From positions 1 to 55,692 of the IMG/VR virus record IMGVR_UViG_3300029787_000058: a stretch of 55,692 bases of DNA. The stretch is one strand, 5' to 3'. Position numbers and translations under genes: made by a program. The number at the start of each line of letters is the position of its first letter. Positions within the stretch are counted from its first letter, which is position 1. This DNA comes from a virus. Shown here in pieces: positions 25,719 to 33,348 of the stretch. Below the pieces are notes generated by a model. That model worked only from the letters and a program-made list of their open reading frames with translations. It searched no databases and had not been told where the DNA came from.

Positions 25719-26219
25719 CTCATGAAATCTTGAGTATGCTCCAAATACTACAGGCCATTCCCGCACCTCTTCAGGTTTATAATGTCCTACAATGTATTCG
25801 TGTTTTGAAGTAAACATAATAAAGACCATCTCATCACAGTCTTCTTTTTGCATTGCTCTTTCATTGGCTTTGAATGAACCTTCAGATGTTTTAATGCTCA
25901 CCTTTCTCACCTGTCCATTATGAACGACCTCAATATCATCGTCATGTTTTATGTCCTTAGTGTTTTTTAGCAATGTGGAAACAGAATAACGAGAATACTG
26001 CGGGGTAATTTCATAATAATATCTAACCAATAACTCTCCTAGAACTCCTACAAATTCAGTGTAGTATTCTCTTGACACCTCTCCTAACAACAGCGACTTC
26101 TTCATCCCTGTTCTTTGTCTGTGCGTTCCGTTATATCTTTCTTTATTAGCCTCTACTCTTCTGTGAGCAATGTCAGCAGCGTATTCCCTAAGATAAGGGG
26201 GAATGTCTACGCGTCTCAT
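25683..26219 (-). CDS. Putative PD-(D/E)XK-type nuclease-like protein
   Basis: The 178-residue protein has a Glu in a helix (VGVLGELLVRYYYE, about 57-70), then an Asp strand (HDDDIEVV) followed by VRKVSIKTSEG, the pattern E...D...xIK seen in restriction-endonuclease-like folds, and later a VFIMF strand. No family name was recognised, so function is uncertain; a role in host DNA breakdown or DNA processing would fit its place at the end of the replication operon. Its 3' end overlaps the convergent spanin-like gene. Its start overlaps the stop of the upstream glycosyltransferase gene (ATGA). Confidence 0.5.
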   Translation of the reverse strand: MRRVDIPPYLREYAADIAHRRVEANKERYNGTHRQRTGMKKSLLLGEVSREYYTEFVGVLGELLVRYYYEITPQYSRYSVSTLLKNTKDIKHDDDIEVVHNGQVRKVSIKTSEGSFKANERAMQKEDCDEMVFIMFTSKHEYIVGHYKPEEVREWPVVFGAYSRFHELVPGQTVTVSE

Positions 26220-27205
26220 GCCAACCCTTTGAGTCTTGTTTCATTAATACCATGAAGATCATACTCTTTTTTGCAATACTCATAAAGATTATTACCAAGA
26301 TCCTCTGCTTGTTCTAGTGTCATCTTACTAACGGCTTCTTTCCATTCGGCAGGAGAGTTGCAAAGCAATCCTGTTTTACCATGAATGATAGACTGCTTGT
26401 AGGGTCTTACATTACTAGCGATGATTGCAGTTTTTGTGAAGCCTGCTTCAACAACCTTTAGATCTGATTTGCATCTGTTAAATTTTGAATCTGCCAAAGG
26501 AGATATAGACACCTCAAACTTTTTATACAGGCTACCATATTCATGAGGTTCTACCGGAGTAATGGGATATTTTGCTCTTAAAAAATCAGAGTATATAGTG
26601 CCTACACCATTGAATGTACCTAGTCTGGTGCAGTATAGTTCATAATCCTCAAACGTCATTCCCAAAACTTTCAAGTCTTCATTGTGTCCGTTGGCTCCCA
26701 GGTATCCAAATCTTACAACACCTTTTGGGTTGTCGTCTTTTTTAATATCTCTCCATTGCTTTTCTTTTTGATAGACCGTATTAGGGACTACGTGAATAGA
26801 AACATCAGGATTAATCATAGCCATTCTGTTCTTTAAATATTCAGAAGGTGTCCATATTTCATCCGCTATTTTTATAGTGTTCAATATGTTTTTCTTTTCT
26901 ACGTTTTCGTAATGTTTTCTAGCAGGATTAGATTTAGGCAGTTCCCAAAAGTCATCATTGTCTAGGATCAATTTAATATTGTTCTTCTTTAAGAACTTTT
27001 TAAACTGTTTGTGATCGGAGACACTACATCTCCTGGAGATTACTAAATTTTTTACCTTACTTAGATCCCATTCTTTAAGTTGATTAAAGTTCTCAAAGTA
27101 ATGGGTGTTCAATCCCTTCTCTTCTTTCATTCTTATGAAAGGAGTAAGTATTCTATGATAATTAATACCGCTTAAACCATCAAGGTATATTAACGTCATC
27201 ATCAT
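26216..27205 (-). CDS. GT4-like glycosyltransferase
   Basis: The 329-residue protein has the two-domain GT-B outline: an N-terminal part with DNDDFWELP and ADEIWTPSEYLKNRM (about 77-123), a linker with VVPNTV, and a C-terminal domain with SISPLADSKFNRCKSDLK, VVEAGFTKTAIIAS and HGKTGLLC (about 233-282), typical of family 4 glycosyltransferases. Three Met codons are possible starts, and 27205 was kept. Located in the early operon, it may modify a host glycan, phage DNA or a virion protein; it is a second glycosyltransferase beside the trimodular enzyme. Confidence 0.85.
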   Translation of the reverse strand: MMMTLIYLDGLSGINYHRILTPFIRMKEEKGLNTHYFENFNQLKEWDLSKVKNLVISRRCSVSDHKQFKKFLKKNNIKLILDNDDFWELPKSNPARKHYENVEKKNILNTIKIADEIWTPSEYLKNRMAMINPDVSIHVVPNTVYQKEKQWRDIKKDDNPKGVVRFGYLGANGHNEDLKVLGMTFEDYELYCTRLGTFNGVGTIYSDFLRAKYPITPVEPHEYGSLYKKFEVSISPLADSKFNRCKSDLKVVEAGFTKTAIIASNVRPYKQSIIHGKTGLLCNSPAEWKEAVSKMTLEQAEDLGNNLYEYCKKEYDLHGINETRLKGLA

Positions 27206-27407
27206 AATACTCTAAGAGAGCCGCACGAATCATGTCAAACTCCATGTCTATGTCTCTCTTATATTTTCGGATTGTATTATGCAGTCTTTCTGCGTCAATC
27301 CTTGGCTTTCCTCCCTCGTCGTGCAGGCTTTCGTACAGGCTCGTTGCCGAGTTGTGTATTCTCGCTGTCGCTAGGAAGTAAGTCTGACTCAACGACTTTG
27401 TATCCAT
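27180..27407 (-). CDS. Small hypothetical protein overlapping rusA-like gene
   Basis: The 75-residue predicted protein starts inside the 3' part of the RusA-like gene (113-base overlap in another frame) and its stop overlaps the start of the glycosyltransferase gene. It fills an otherwise empty 90-base gap and has a plausible helical, acidic C-terminal sequence (IDMEFDMIRAALLEYYDDD). The long overlap makes it uncertain; a later start within the ORF is possible. Confidence 0.4.
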   Translation of the reverse strand: MDTKSLSQTYFLATARIHNSATSLYESLHDEGGKPRIDAERLHNTIRKYKRDIDMEFDMIRAALLEYYDDDVNIP

Positions 27408-27765
27408 ATCCTTTTATTATTGCTACAAATTGATTCTTATCTAATGTTTCATCGTACCTCGTAGATTGTCCCTCAAAATATTTAGGGGAATCATCAACAA
27501 CGTAACCGTGGTTTCTAAGATAATCAGCCATAAATTTGCAACAACAAATAGCATTGTCAACATCGTAGCGACAATTGTACTTAACATCAATCCTAAACTT
27601 GTCCATAGTGAACCGATCAAATGCATCCATCGCACTCTCGATCTCCTTCCAGTAGTTGGCTTTATGTTTTGTTCGTATCGCGAAATGACCGCCTGCATAA
27701 AACTTGTTAAGTGATACCGGCTTCGGTAAAAATAATGTAATCTCCTGATAACCCTCTTCATCCAC
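27295..27765 (-). CDS. RusA-like Holliday junction resolvase
   Basis: The 156-residue protein uses a GTG start 6 bases after the stop of the primase-helicase. RusA features: a beta start (ITLFLPKPVSLNKFY), a conserved YDVDNAICCCKFMADYL segment with D68, D70 and D81, and VVDDSPKYF with D91/D92. These acidic residues correspond to the metal-binding site of the RusA family, which cuts Holliday junctions and branched DNA before packaging. The C-terminal tail (about 130-156) is basic and disordered. It belongs to the replication and recombination cluster. Confidence 0.85.
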   Translation of the reverse strand: MDEEGYQEITLFLPKPVSLNKFYAGGHFAIRTKHKANYWKEIESAMDAFDRFTMDKFRIDVKYNCRYDVDNAICCCKFMADYLRNHGYVVDDSPKYFEGQSTRYDETLDKNQFVAIIKGYGYKVVESDLLPSDSENTQLGNEPVRKPARRGRKAKD

Positions 27766-27770
27766 ACTTA

Positions 27771-29585
27771 CTAATGTAAGTCTAAATGCTTGGTATTCAA
27801 AGAAAAAGTAGGAAAACTTTTCTCCCCTGTCCCAACATGAGTGAATCCTGTACGCGTTGAATTCATTCTCATAAGTATCGGTTCATCAAAAGGACTAGGA
27901 GCTCCACCTGTTTCTTGGTTCCTCATTTTTCTAATATGAATCTCTACCGTTCCCCTAATATCATAGTCCGGAGATGCAATTTTACGATGGAACGAGGCAA
28001 AAATATCCGAGCGGTTCACCATCTTGCCACCCCCTTCTGTGTCCTCAGCAAACGGAGCCATCTGTAAACCATCGGGACCCTTTCTTCTTGCTGCCTCTGT
28101 TATGGCGTGAGTGTTAAGCCATACAGCGAGATCGTTTTTATTACTGAACGTAAGCATTTCACTTGCTGCTTGGTAATGATACTCATGACTAGACAACTCA
28201 GCACCTTTGGACATTGTTATTTTCAAAGAATTATATGGATCAATAAAAAACCCATCGTATTTTTCTTGCCTAATTAACTTCTCAGCAAACACAATTAGAT
28301 CAGTGTAACTATAGACCTCATCATTACTTATTATAGTAAAGTGTTTGTTCACCCACTTAAATGCCTGGACTCTCTCTTCGTAATGCATCTGATCAATGGG
28401 TATGTCCATGAGAAATTCCATGAGTCTCATCTTTAATGCCGCTGTTTTATTCTCACTAGAATATATTATCCATCGCCATTGATGCAGTACAGCGGATGCT
28501 ACCATGAGATACAAACCCATAGTTGTTTTACCTACATTACTATGCCCATTAAAAATGGTAAACTCTTTTTTAAATAAGAAGTATTGATCTAACTTCTTAA
28601 TACCGGTGCTTAATCCTTTGGGTATTTCACCCTTAGCAAATTTCTCAATCCATTCTAGGTCACTATCATCCGAAGATATGAATGACATATCTCCATCAAG
28701 AATAAGCATTTCTCTTTTGATGCGCTGCTCATCATCAATCACTTCACGTATGGGCATCATCTTTCCCTGGGCAAGACCATCTGATATAGTCTTTTGCGCC
28801 TGATCCATGTCCTCAACAGTCTCTCTGTTCTCTAATTCACGAAGCATTATCCTGACAGCCTCAGACTCTTCCATCCTTCCTGCTGATATGTATCCACCAC
28901 AAAGAATAGCAGCCCTTAAAAGGATCGTATGTTTCTCCCCTTCTTCTGCCTTACGTAACATATGTGCTACAATGTCTATCTTTTCATAATCAGTTAGAAC
29001 TTTTTGTTGTACCCTTTCCTCTACCTGGGCATTCTCAGATAGCATATGCCCAAACACTTTACAGTCTTCTTTACTAATTAAGTCCGGGTCATAACTTTCA
29101 AAGCAGGCTCTTGCTTCATTAATACCTGATGCATCTACTTCTAATCCATAGTTTTTATCGAAGTATGCCTTTAATCCTCTGAAGTGATCTCTATGTCTTT
29201 CAGGGTTAGTTATTTTAATTAATACTTTAAGACCATCTCCAGAGGGAGAGACCCAACAGGCTCTAACAAAATCATCTGTACCTAATAAAGACTTATATAG
29301 TTCAACATCTATATGATCGAAGTCAAGAATAATGTTTCCACTATGACCTTTGATCTCATCATCTTTTCTCCCTGTAAAGACTCCTGAGAATAAAGCAATA
29401 GGTAATGTCTTCTTTAAAGATGAATCACCTTTCCTAAGTTTATTAATAGTTTTTTTATTCTTACCCTCACGTATACGATCTAACGCAGTTGACAGCGGAA
29501 GGTAATGTGGCTCTGTTGTGTTCGTTATCGATCCGAACATGGTGATCATTTCACTTGAACTCATCTGAATATTTTTCTTCTTCAT
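27771..29585 (-). CDS. Primase-helicase (BT4734-like N-terminus, RecA/DnaB-like helicase domain)
   Basis: The 604-residue protein joins a primase-like N-terminus (about 20-180) with the acidic strand ILDFDHID (86-93) and the SPSGDGLKVLIKI segment (113-125), characteristic of the BT4734/VirE-N type, to a RecA-like helicase. The helicase has Walker A GHSNVGKTT (347-355), a Walker-B-like FFIDPYN (446-452) and an adjacent IIYSSEN segment. It should synthesise primers and unwind the fork in one polypeptide. This is the main replication enzyme visible; no DNA polymerase is encoded in the window, so the host polymerase is presumably used. Confidence 0.88.
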   Translation of the reverse strand: MKKKNIQMSSSEMITMFGSITNTTEPHYLPLSTALDRIREGKNKKTINKLRKGDSSLKKTLPIALFSGVFTGRKDDEIKGHSGNIILDFDHIDVELYKSLLGTDDFVRACWVSPSGDGLKVLIKITNPERHRDHFRGLKAYFDKNYGLEVDASGINEARACFESYDPDLISKEDCKVFGHMLSENAQVEERVQQKVLTDYEKIDIVAHMLRKAEEGEKHTILLRAAILCGGYISAGRMEESEAVRIMLRELENRETVEDMDQAQKTISDGLAQGKMMPIREVIDDEQRIKREMLILDGDMSFISSDDSDLEWIEKFAKGEIPKGLSTGIKKLDQYFLFKKEFTIFNGHSNVGKTTMGLYLMVASAVLHQWRWIIYSSENKTAALKMRLMEFLMDIPIDQMHYEERVQAFKWVNKHFTIISNDEVYSYTDLIVFAEKLIRQEKYDGFFIDPYNSLKITMSKGAELSSHEYHYQAASEMLTFSNKNDLAVWLNTHAITEAARRKGPDGLQMAPFAEDTEGGGKMVNRSDIFASFHRKIASPDYDIRGTVEIHIRKMRNQETGGAPSPFDEPILMRMNSTRTGFTHVGTGEKSFPTFSLNTKHLDLH

Positions 29586-29835
29586 AGAACCCGGAGGACC
29601 CTATATCTTTTTGACTTTTTATATTACATACACGTAGACTCAAGAAGTTTTTTAGATTTAATCCTTGAGCAATGCTTGTTACAACATCTTTATTTCTGTT
29701 CATGTGTGCCATTGTTTTCGCTCTTGTTACTAGAGAAACATCTGAAACACGATGTGGTATCGGAGGTTTTTTACCTCTGCCTTTCTTTACATAAATCACA
29801 TCAACCAAATAATAATAAATGGTTTGACCGATCAT
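29551..29835 (-). CDS. Small hypothetical replication-operon protein
   Basis: The start at 29835 overlaps the stop of the upstream DnaA-like gene (ATGA), and the end overlaps the start of the primase-helicase gene by 35 bases; the longer form starting at 29874 has an unlikely hydrophilic extension. The 94-residue basic product has a GRGKKPP loop and a central helix (TRAKTMAHMNRNKDVVTSIA). There is no recognised domain. Position between DnaA-like and primase-helicase genes suggests a helicase-loading or DNA-binding accessory role, unproven. Confidence 0.6.
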   Translation of the reverse strand: MIGQTIYYYLVDVIYVKKGRGKKPPIPHRVSDVSLVTRAKTMAHMNRNKDVVTSIAQGLNLKNFLSLRVCNIKSQKDIGSSGFYEEEKYSDEFK

Positions 29836-30320
29836 AAAACTCTTTCTTTTTCTATGACCTTGAAGTTGGACCAATCAGGATACGAGTCTACCATTAACAC
29901 TACCCTCCACTTCATTCCACTCATATCAGATTCATTGGGGATGTCAAAGAAGTGATTTAAAATATTCTTCCCATTAGAATAAGTAATAGCATACAATTCG
30001 TTTACCCTTGCTTGAGATCTTTTATTTACCGTTTCTAAATAAGTGTTGTGATTATTTATGTGGTGCTGTACCGTACAATGACTCATGTTAAATCTTTCTC
30101 CTAACTCCATGTATGTCAAGTGAGTCCTTTCCCTGGCATACTTCCATATCATAGACCTGGCTTCGACTACTGCCCTCTTCCTAGTTCCTGTATATAGATC
30201 ATTAGAATCTATTTTGTTTACCGCTGAAAATATTTCTATTGCTTTGCTCAATAAGTGTTGAGCCTCTATGTGTCGATGCATTTTCTTTTCCTGCATGACA
30301 GAACTTATTTTTTGTGTCAT
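29832..30320 (-). CDS. DnaA C-terminal domain-like DNA-binding protein
   Basis: The 162-residue protein contains a helix-turn-helix region at about residues 43-95 resembling the DnaA C-terminal (domain IV) fold: TGTRKRAVVEARSMIW, then LTYMELGERFNMSHCTVQHHI, where the last part corresponds to the DnaA signature in which a His/Thr-rich helix reads the DnaA box. There is no AAA+ ATPase part. It could recognise a phage origin and recruit the primase-helicase encoded two genes downstream. Confidence 0.75.
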   Translation of the reverse strand: MTQKISSVMQEKKMHRHIEAQHLLSKAIEIFSAVNKIDSNDLYTGTRKRAVVEARSMIWKYARERTHLTYMELGERFNMSHCTVQHHINNHNTYLETVNKRSQARVNELYAITYSNGKNILNHFFDIPNESDMSGMKWRVVLMVDSYPDWSNFKVIEKERVL

Positions 30321-30331
30321 TTAAAATTGGA

Positions 30332-30508
30332 TTAAAACATTGGGTTATTTGGAAGTATTATTTTTTCGTACCAATGATTGACACCTTCTTTAGTGCCTGA
30401 GAATACCGGTACTCCTCTTCTTAAAAGCCTCCATTCATTTTTTTTCTTGTGATAAATGATAGTATAGTTCCTGTGTATACTATCTCTTTTGTGTTCGAGA
30501 TATGGCAT
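30332..30508 (-). CDS. Small basic hypothetical protein
   Basis: A 58-residue frame from ATG at 30508 to TAA at 30332. The product is rich in Lys, Arg and aromatic residues (NYTIIYHKKKNEWRLLRRG), ends with LPNNPMF, and has a small-beta, possibly nucleic-acid-binding look. It overlaps the next upstream gene by 29 bases. Its place in an otherwise unbroken gene string supports it. Confidence 0.5.
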   Translation of the reverse strand: MPYLEHKRDSIHRNYTIIYHKKKNEWRLLRRGVPVFSGTKEGVNHWYEKIILPNNPMF

Positions 30509-30635
30509 TTCTTTTTTTTCGATTGAGCCATCTCACATACATCTTACTAGTAACAGCCAGGCGTTGCGGAGCGTATCGAATTTTATTCTTCAATTGAGCG
30601 TTGGCAATTCGCATGAATGTTTCTAAATCTCTCAT
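30480..30635 (-). CDS. Small basic hypothetical protein
   Basis: A 51-residue frame from ATG at 30635, with Lys/Arg-rich helical sequence (MRDLETFMRIANAQLKNKI, then WLNRKKRNA). It lies upstream of and overlaps the 58-residue gene. There is no known domain; the high charge would fit DNA or RNA binding. Confidence 0.45.
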   Translation of the reverse strand: MRDLETFMRIANAQLKNKIRYAPQRLAVTSKMYVRWLNRKKRNAISRTQKR

Positions 30636-30758
30636 GTGTATAGCGTGAATTTACGTTTTGATAAAATATAATCTATACCCCAAAGACTTCACACCATAGA
30701 CCAAACCATAACACATTCCTAGACGTGGTGATCTATCTTCGGGATAAGATTATTTCAT
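30636..30758. other. Short non-coding gap
   Basis: The 123-base gap before the SSB-like gene has no credible frame on either strand. The minus-strand leader AAACGTAAATTCACG lies just before the next small gene. No strong hairpin or terminator was found. Confidence 0.4.
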
Positions 30759-31043
30759 TTAGAATGGCATCTCTGTAGAGCCATCAGCAACGGTCTTAGC
30801 CGCAGCGTTCTTTGCATACTTAGCATTGTCAGGATGACGTGGATTAAACACAGAGATAAACGCATCACCATCTGTCTTCATCACTAAATCCATATTGACA
30901 TTCCCTGCTTCACTAGCAAACTTCTTCATTTCTTCGAGTTGTTCTACACGAAATGAGATTGGGTATTTAGATACACCACTATCATAGGTTTTTTTATCGC
31001 CTACATATCCAATATAGACATCCTTTTTCTGTTGATTTTCCAT
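30759..31043 (-). CDS. Small ssDNA-binding-like protein with SSB-type C-terminus
   Basis: The 94-residue protein has a beta-rich body (about residues 6-70: VYIGYVGDKKTYDSG, YPISFRV, AFISVFNPR) and ends in STEMPF. The final Met-Pro-Phe resembles the acidic DxxPF tip by which bacterial SSB proteins bind partner enzymes. It is immediately downstream of the RecE-like exonuclease and annealing protein genes. No OB-fold motif was identified, so the assignment is weak. Confidence 0.45.
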   Translation of the reverse strand: MENQQKKDVYIGYVGDKKTYDSGVSKYPISFRVEQLEEMKKFASEAGNVNMDLVMKTDGDAFISVFNPRHPDNAKYAKNAAAKTVADGSTEMPF

Positions 31044-31051
31044 AATAAAAA

Positions 31052-31834
31052 TTAAATTTCCCCTTGAATATAAAAATGATTAGAAGGTTTATCGCTCTCA
31101 GCATATTTTTTAATTATGTCTAATGCACGATGCACCTTCTTCCTGCCTGAGTCAAGAGTTTCCTCAGAACATTTTAATGCCATTGGTAAATATGGGTAAA
31201 ATTTGTTTTGGGCTACCCAATAGTAACTATCTATGCCAAATGCCTTACCATATAGATAGCATTGTATATCATATCCCATAGACTTAACGTCTCTTTTGAA
31301 CGCCCACATTGACGACGCTCTGGTCGATTTAAGGTCGGTTATGAAGCCATCACCCAACACATCTAGAAATCCCCGGAAAGGAATAACATGACCATTGATC
31401 TCAAGTTCCTTGTTAAATTCTACCTGATATTCTCCGCTTAAATAAATATCTCTTACTCCGCTATCCTCTAATCTTGTGATCATATCTATTGCTTGTTGAT
31501 GTTCCTCAACTGATAGATGTCTTTTACCTGCGGATGCTTCTTCCTGTTCTTTGAGCCATTCCTTATAGGCTTTTGTTCCTCTAGGATTCTTGCCACCTAT
31601 CTCCGCAAGTATTTCCTCCTCTTCCAAGACAAAGAATTGTTCATCAAATTTATCAGGAGTGAATAGCATAACGTCATACGCAGCACCAAAAGTAAAAGCC
31701 TGTGAGTCCTTCTTTAGTTTACCCTGAAGATACATCTCTCCCTTTACTACATCATCTAGAAAATGTTTAATAGAAGAGTAAGACAGATATTTCTTTTGAG
31801 TCTTTTGAATTACCTTCTCAAACCAGGGACTCAT
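31052..31834 (-). CDS. RecE/PD-(D/E)XK-type exonuclease
   Basis: The 260-residue protein has the core of the RecB/RecE nuclease superfamily: an AFTFGAAYDVMLF segment near 45-57, GFLDVLGDGFITDLKSTRAS (about 155-175, with the Asp and Asp-Leu-Lys triad) and the QCYLYGKAF helix further on. It should digest one strand of DNA ends to give single strands for annealing by the adjacent protein, as in two-component phage recombination systems. Its ATG overlaps the stop of the upstream gene. Confidence 0.82.
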   Translation of the reverse strand: MSPWFEKVIQKTQKKYLSYSSIKHFLDDVVKGEMYLQGKLKKDSQAFTFGAAYDVMLFTPDKFDEQFFVLEEEEILAEIGGKNPRGTKAYKEWLKEQEEASAGKRHLSVEEHQQAIDMITRLEDSGVRDIYLSGEYQVEFNKELEINGHVIPFRGFLDVLGDGFITDLKSTRASSMWAFKRDVKSMGYDIQCYLYGKAFGIDSYYWVAQNKFYPYLPMALKCSEETLDSGRKKVHRALDIIKKYAESDKPSNHFYIQGEI

Positions 31835-32454
31835 TTTTTCGCAGGCTTAACAGCATTATCAAGAAGACTCTTATGTCTATCACCTAATTTAAACATATCC
31901 TCAAGCCTAACGATCGCCTTTGTTCTAAGTTCATTCCTTTCAGGAACATTCTTTCCTTTGATTATATAATCAACTGCTTTAATAACCAACTTCATCTTTT
32001 CATTTTCAGGCATATCCTCTTCAACAGCGATATCCTTAGCGACAGGTGATTTCTTTTTGGCAGGTTTAGATGCAGTCTTTTTACCTGTAATACCTGCTTC
32101 ATCTTTAGCAATAGCAATCTCTACTTCATCTGCCGATGCCATAGATGTGTCGATACCAATAGCCAACATAGCCAATGCTCTACCTACTGCTGATGTTTCG
32201 CAGTTCTCTATATAGGAAGTCTTATTAATATAAGATGCTTCCTGAACTTCATGTGCTAATCCTGTAGATTTAATGATTCCTTCGGAGTTTTTTATAGTAG
32301 TCTTCATTACTACTTCTCCACCATCCATAGAAATTATTTCTGTATCTATCGACCATCCTTTATATTCAGGACTAATTCTAAAATACTTTACTCTCTCAGT
32401 TACTTCAACGTATTGTTTTCCTTTTACGTTGGTGGTTTTAAATTGGTACGCCAT
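31831..32454 (-). CDS. Putative single-strand annealing (recombination mediator) protein
   Basis: The 207-residue protein has a folded N-terminal domain (about 1-130) with the conserved GLAHEVQEASYINKTSYIEN, CETSAVGRALAMLAIGID and ADEVEIAI stretches, known to me from a widespread phage family encoded next to exonucleases and often annotated as ERF-like. The C-terminal 70 residues are Lys-rich and partly disordered. Coupling with the RecE-like gene (4-base overlap) supports an annealing role; the family name itself is uncertain. Confidence 0.6.
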   Translation of the reverse strand: MAYQFKTTNVKGKQYVEVTERVKYFRISPEYKGWSIDTEIISMDGGEVVMKTTIKNSEGIIKSTGLAHEVQEASYINKTSYIENCETSAVGRALAMLAIGIDTSMASADEVEIAIAKDEAGITGKKTASKPAKKKSPVAKDIAVEEDMPENEKMKLVIKAVDYIIKGKNVPERNELRTKAIVRLEDMFKLGDRHKSLLDNAVKPAKK

Positions 32455-32496
32455 GGTTTTTATTTTTATAAATTAAAGTTGATACAAGTTACAATG

Positions 32497-32625
32497 TTAA
32501 TTTCTTTTAAACAAATTATACTCTAAATCTTTTGCTATTCCTAAATCTAATTTATCAGGATCGCTGTAATAATTACTCTTAATATGTAACATCCATTCTA
32601 CATAGGACTTTTTTTTCTTTTTCAT
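32497..32625 (-). CDS. Small basic hypothetical protein
   Basis: With the start at 32625, the product is 42 residues long (MKKKKKSYVEWMLHIK and an acidic middle, ending FKRN). The longer ORF from 32706 has an unlikely hydrophobic extension that runs opposite to the next gene's frame. The ATG overlaps the stop of the membrane protein gene (4 bases). Unknown function. Confidence 0.5.
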   Translation of the reverse strand: MKKKKKSYVEWMLHIKSNYYSDPDKLDLGIAKDLEYNLFKRN

Positions 32626-32783
32626 TCTAATAATGATGTAATGAAATTTACTATTGTGTACATTATAAAAAATGGCACACCATATATAACAAGAAATGCG
32701 AAACATTCTAGTAACAGCGATGGCTTTTTACGTGGTTCAAACCTATCAGGTGTATACTCTCTTCCTTTCCAATCTTTTTCCAT
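32622..32783 (-). CDS. Small membrane protein
   Basis: A 53-residue frame, ATG at 32783, which overlaps the stop of the upstream gene (TAATG). The N-terminal 25 residues are charged (KDWKGREYTPDRFEPRKK), and a single hydrophobic helix occupies about residues 27-51. It would sit in the inner membrane with its N-terminus inside. Unknown function; small membrane proteins in early phage operons often act on the host envelope. Confidence 0.6.
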   Translation of the reverse strand: MEKDWKGREYTPDRFEPRKKPSLLLECFAFLVIYGVPFFIMYTIVNFITSLLE

Positions 32784-32974
32784 TATGCTATTGTATTAGT
32801 GATAGTATTTACTATCGGTTGATTAAACTTTTTATCTATGAAACGTAACCGCTTCTGCACGTTGTGAACTTCTCCACGAACGATTGCTGAATTCATTGCG
32901 CCTGATAAGGTATAAATAAATTCTAAATCTCGGTTAATGTCCTTGATTATTTCCTCCAATGATTCTTTTTCCAT
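32783..32974 (-). CDS. Small hypothetical helical protein
   Basis: The start at 32974, one base after the stop of the upstream gene, gives 63 residues (MEKESLEEIIKDINRDL...). The sequence is predicted helical in the first half and has a basic middle (NVQKRLRFIDKKFN). Unknown function. Its stop overlaps the start of the membrane protein gene. Confidence 0.6.
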   Translation of the reverse strand: MEKESLEEIIKDINRDLEFIYTLSGAMNSAIVRGEVHNVQKRLRFIDKKFNQPIVNTITNTIA

Positions 32975-32975
32975 G

Positions 32976-33191
32976 TCAAATAGATTTTTTCTTTTCGTAT
33001 TCTCTCTCCCAACATAGAGCAAGGTGTTTCACTTCTCTATTATCTAGCATCAGGGATAACCCATTTGCTTTAATGTATACCGATCCACCTGAATGATGTG
33101 CCGGTATTTTTCTATCCTTTAAATAGACTACTGCTTTTACAGGATGATGGTTTACTTTCCTTTCGGTATGTGTACTTGTGAACTTTTTCAT
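32976..33191 (-). CDS. Small basic hypothetical protein
   Basis: The 71-residue His/Lys-rich protein has a short beta segment (VKAVVYLKDRKIP, AHHSGGSVYIKANG) and a helical, charged C-terminus. Unknown. It ends one base before the next ATG, so it belongs to the same operon. Confidence 0.55.
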   Translation of the reverse strand: MKKFTSTHTERKVNHHPVKAVVYLKDRKIPAHHSGGSVYIKANGLSLMLDNREVKHLALCWEREYEKKKSI

Positions 33192-33193
33192 GC

Positions 33194-33346
33194 CTAATCA
33201 AGTTTATCGTCTAATATGTAGTTAAACTTATTATAGCATTCCTTAGAACAAAACAAGGTGTTTGTTTCCTCTTCACATTCTAAGCAGTAACCGCTAGTGT
33301 CTTCTGTCCAAGGATTTCCTTGGTCTAATCCTTCGTCGTGGTTCAT
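33194..33346 (-). CDS. Small cysteine-rich (zinc-ribbon-like) protein
   Basis: A 50-residue frame from ATG at 33346 to TAG at 33194. The centre contains C-x2-C and a second C-x3-C pair (CLEC at about 21-24, CSKEC at 34-38), the layout of a small zinc ribbon. Acidic residues surround it. Such proteins can bind host RNA polymerase or nucleic acid, but no target can be named. Confidence 0.6.
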   Translation of the reverse strand: MNHDEGLDQGNPWTEDTSGYCLECEEETNTLFCSKECYNKFNYILDDKLD

Positions 33347-33348
33347 AA

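Noticed and set aside
27441-27767. A 108-residue frame in the rusA-like gene region
   Set aside because: It is an alternative frame of the resolvase gene with hydrophobic composition typical of shifted frames; the RusA motif lies in the other frame.
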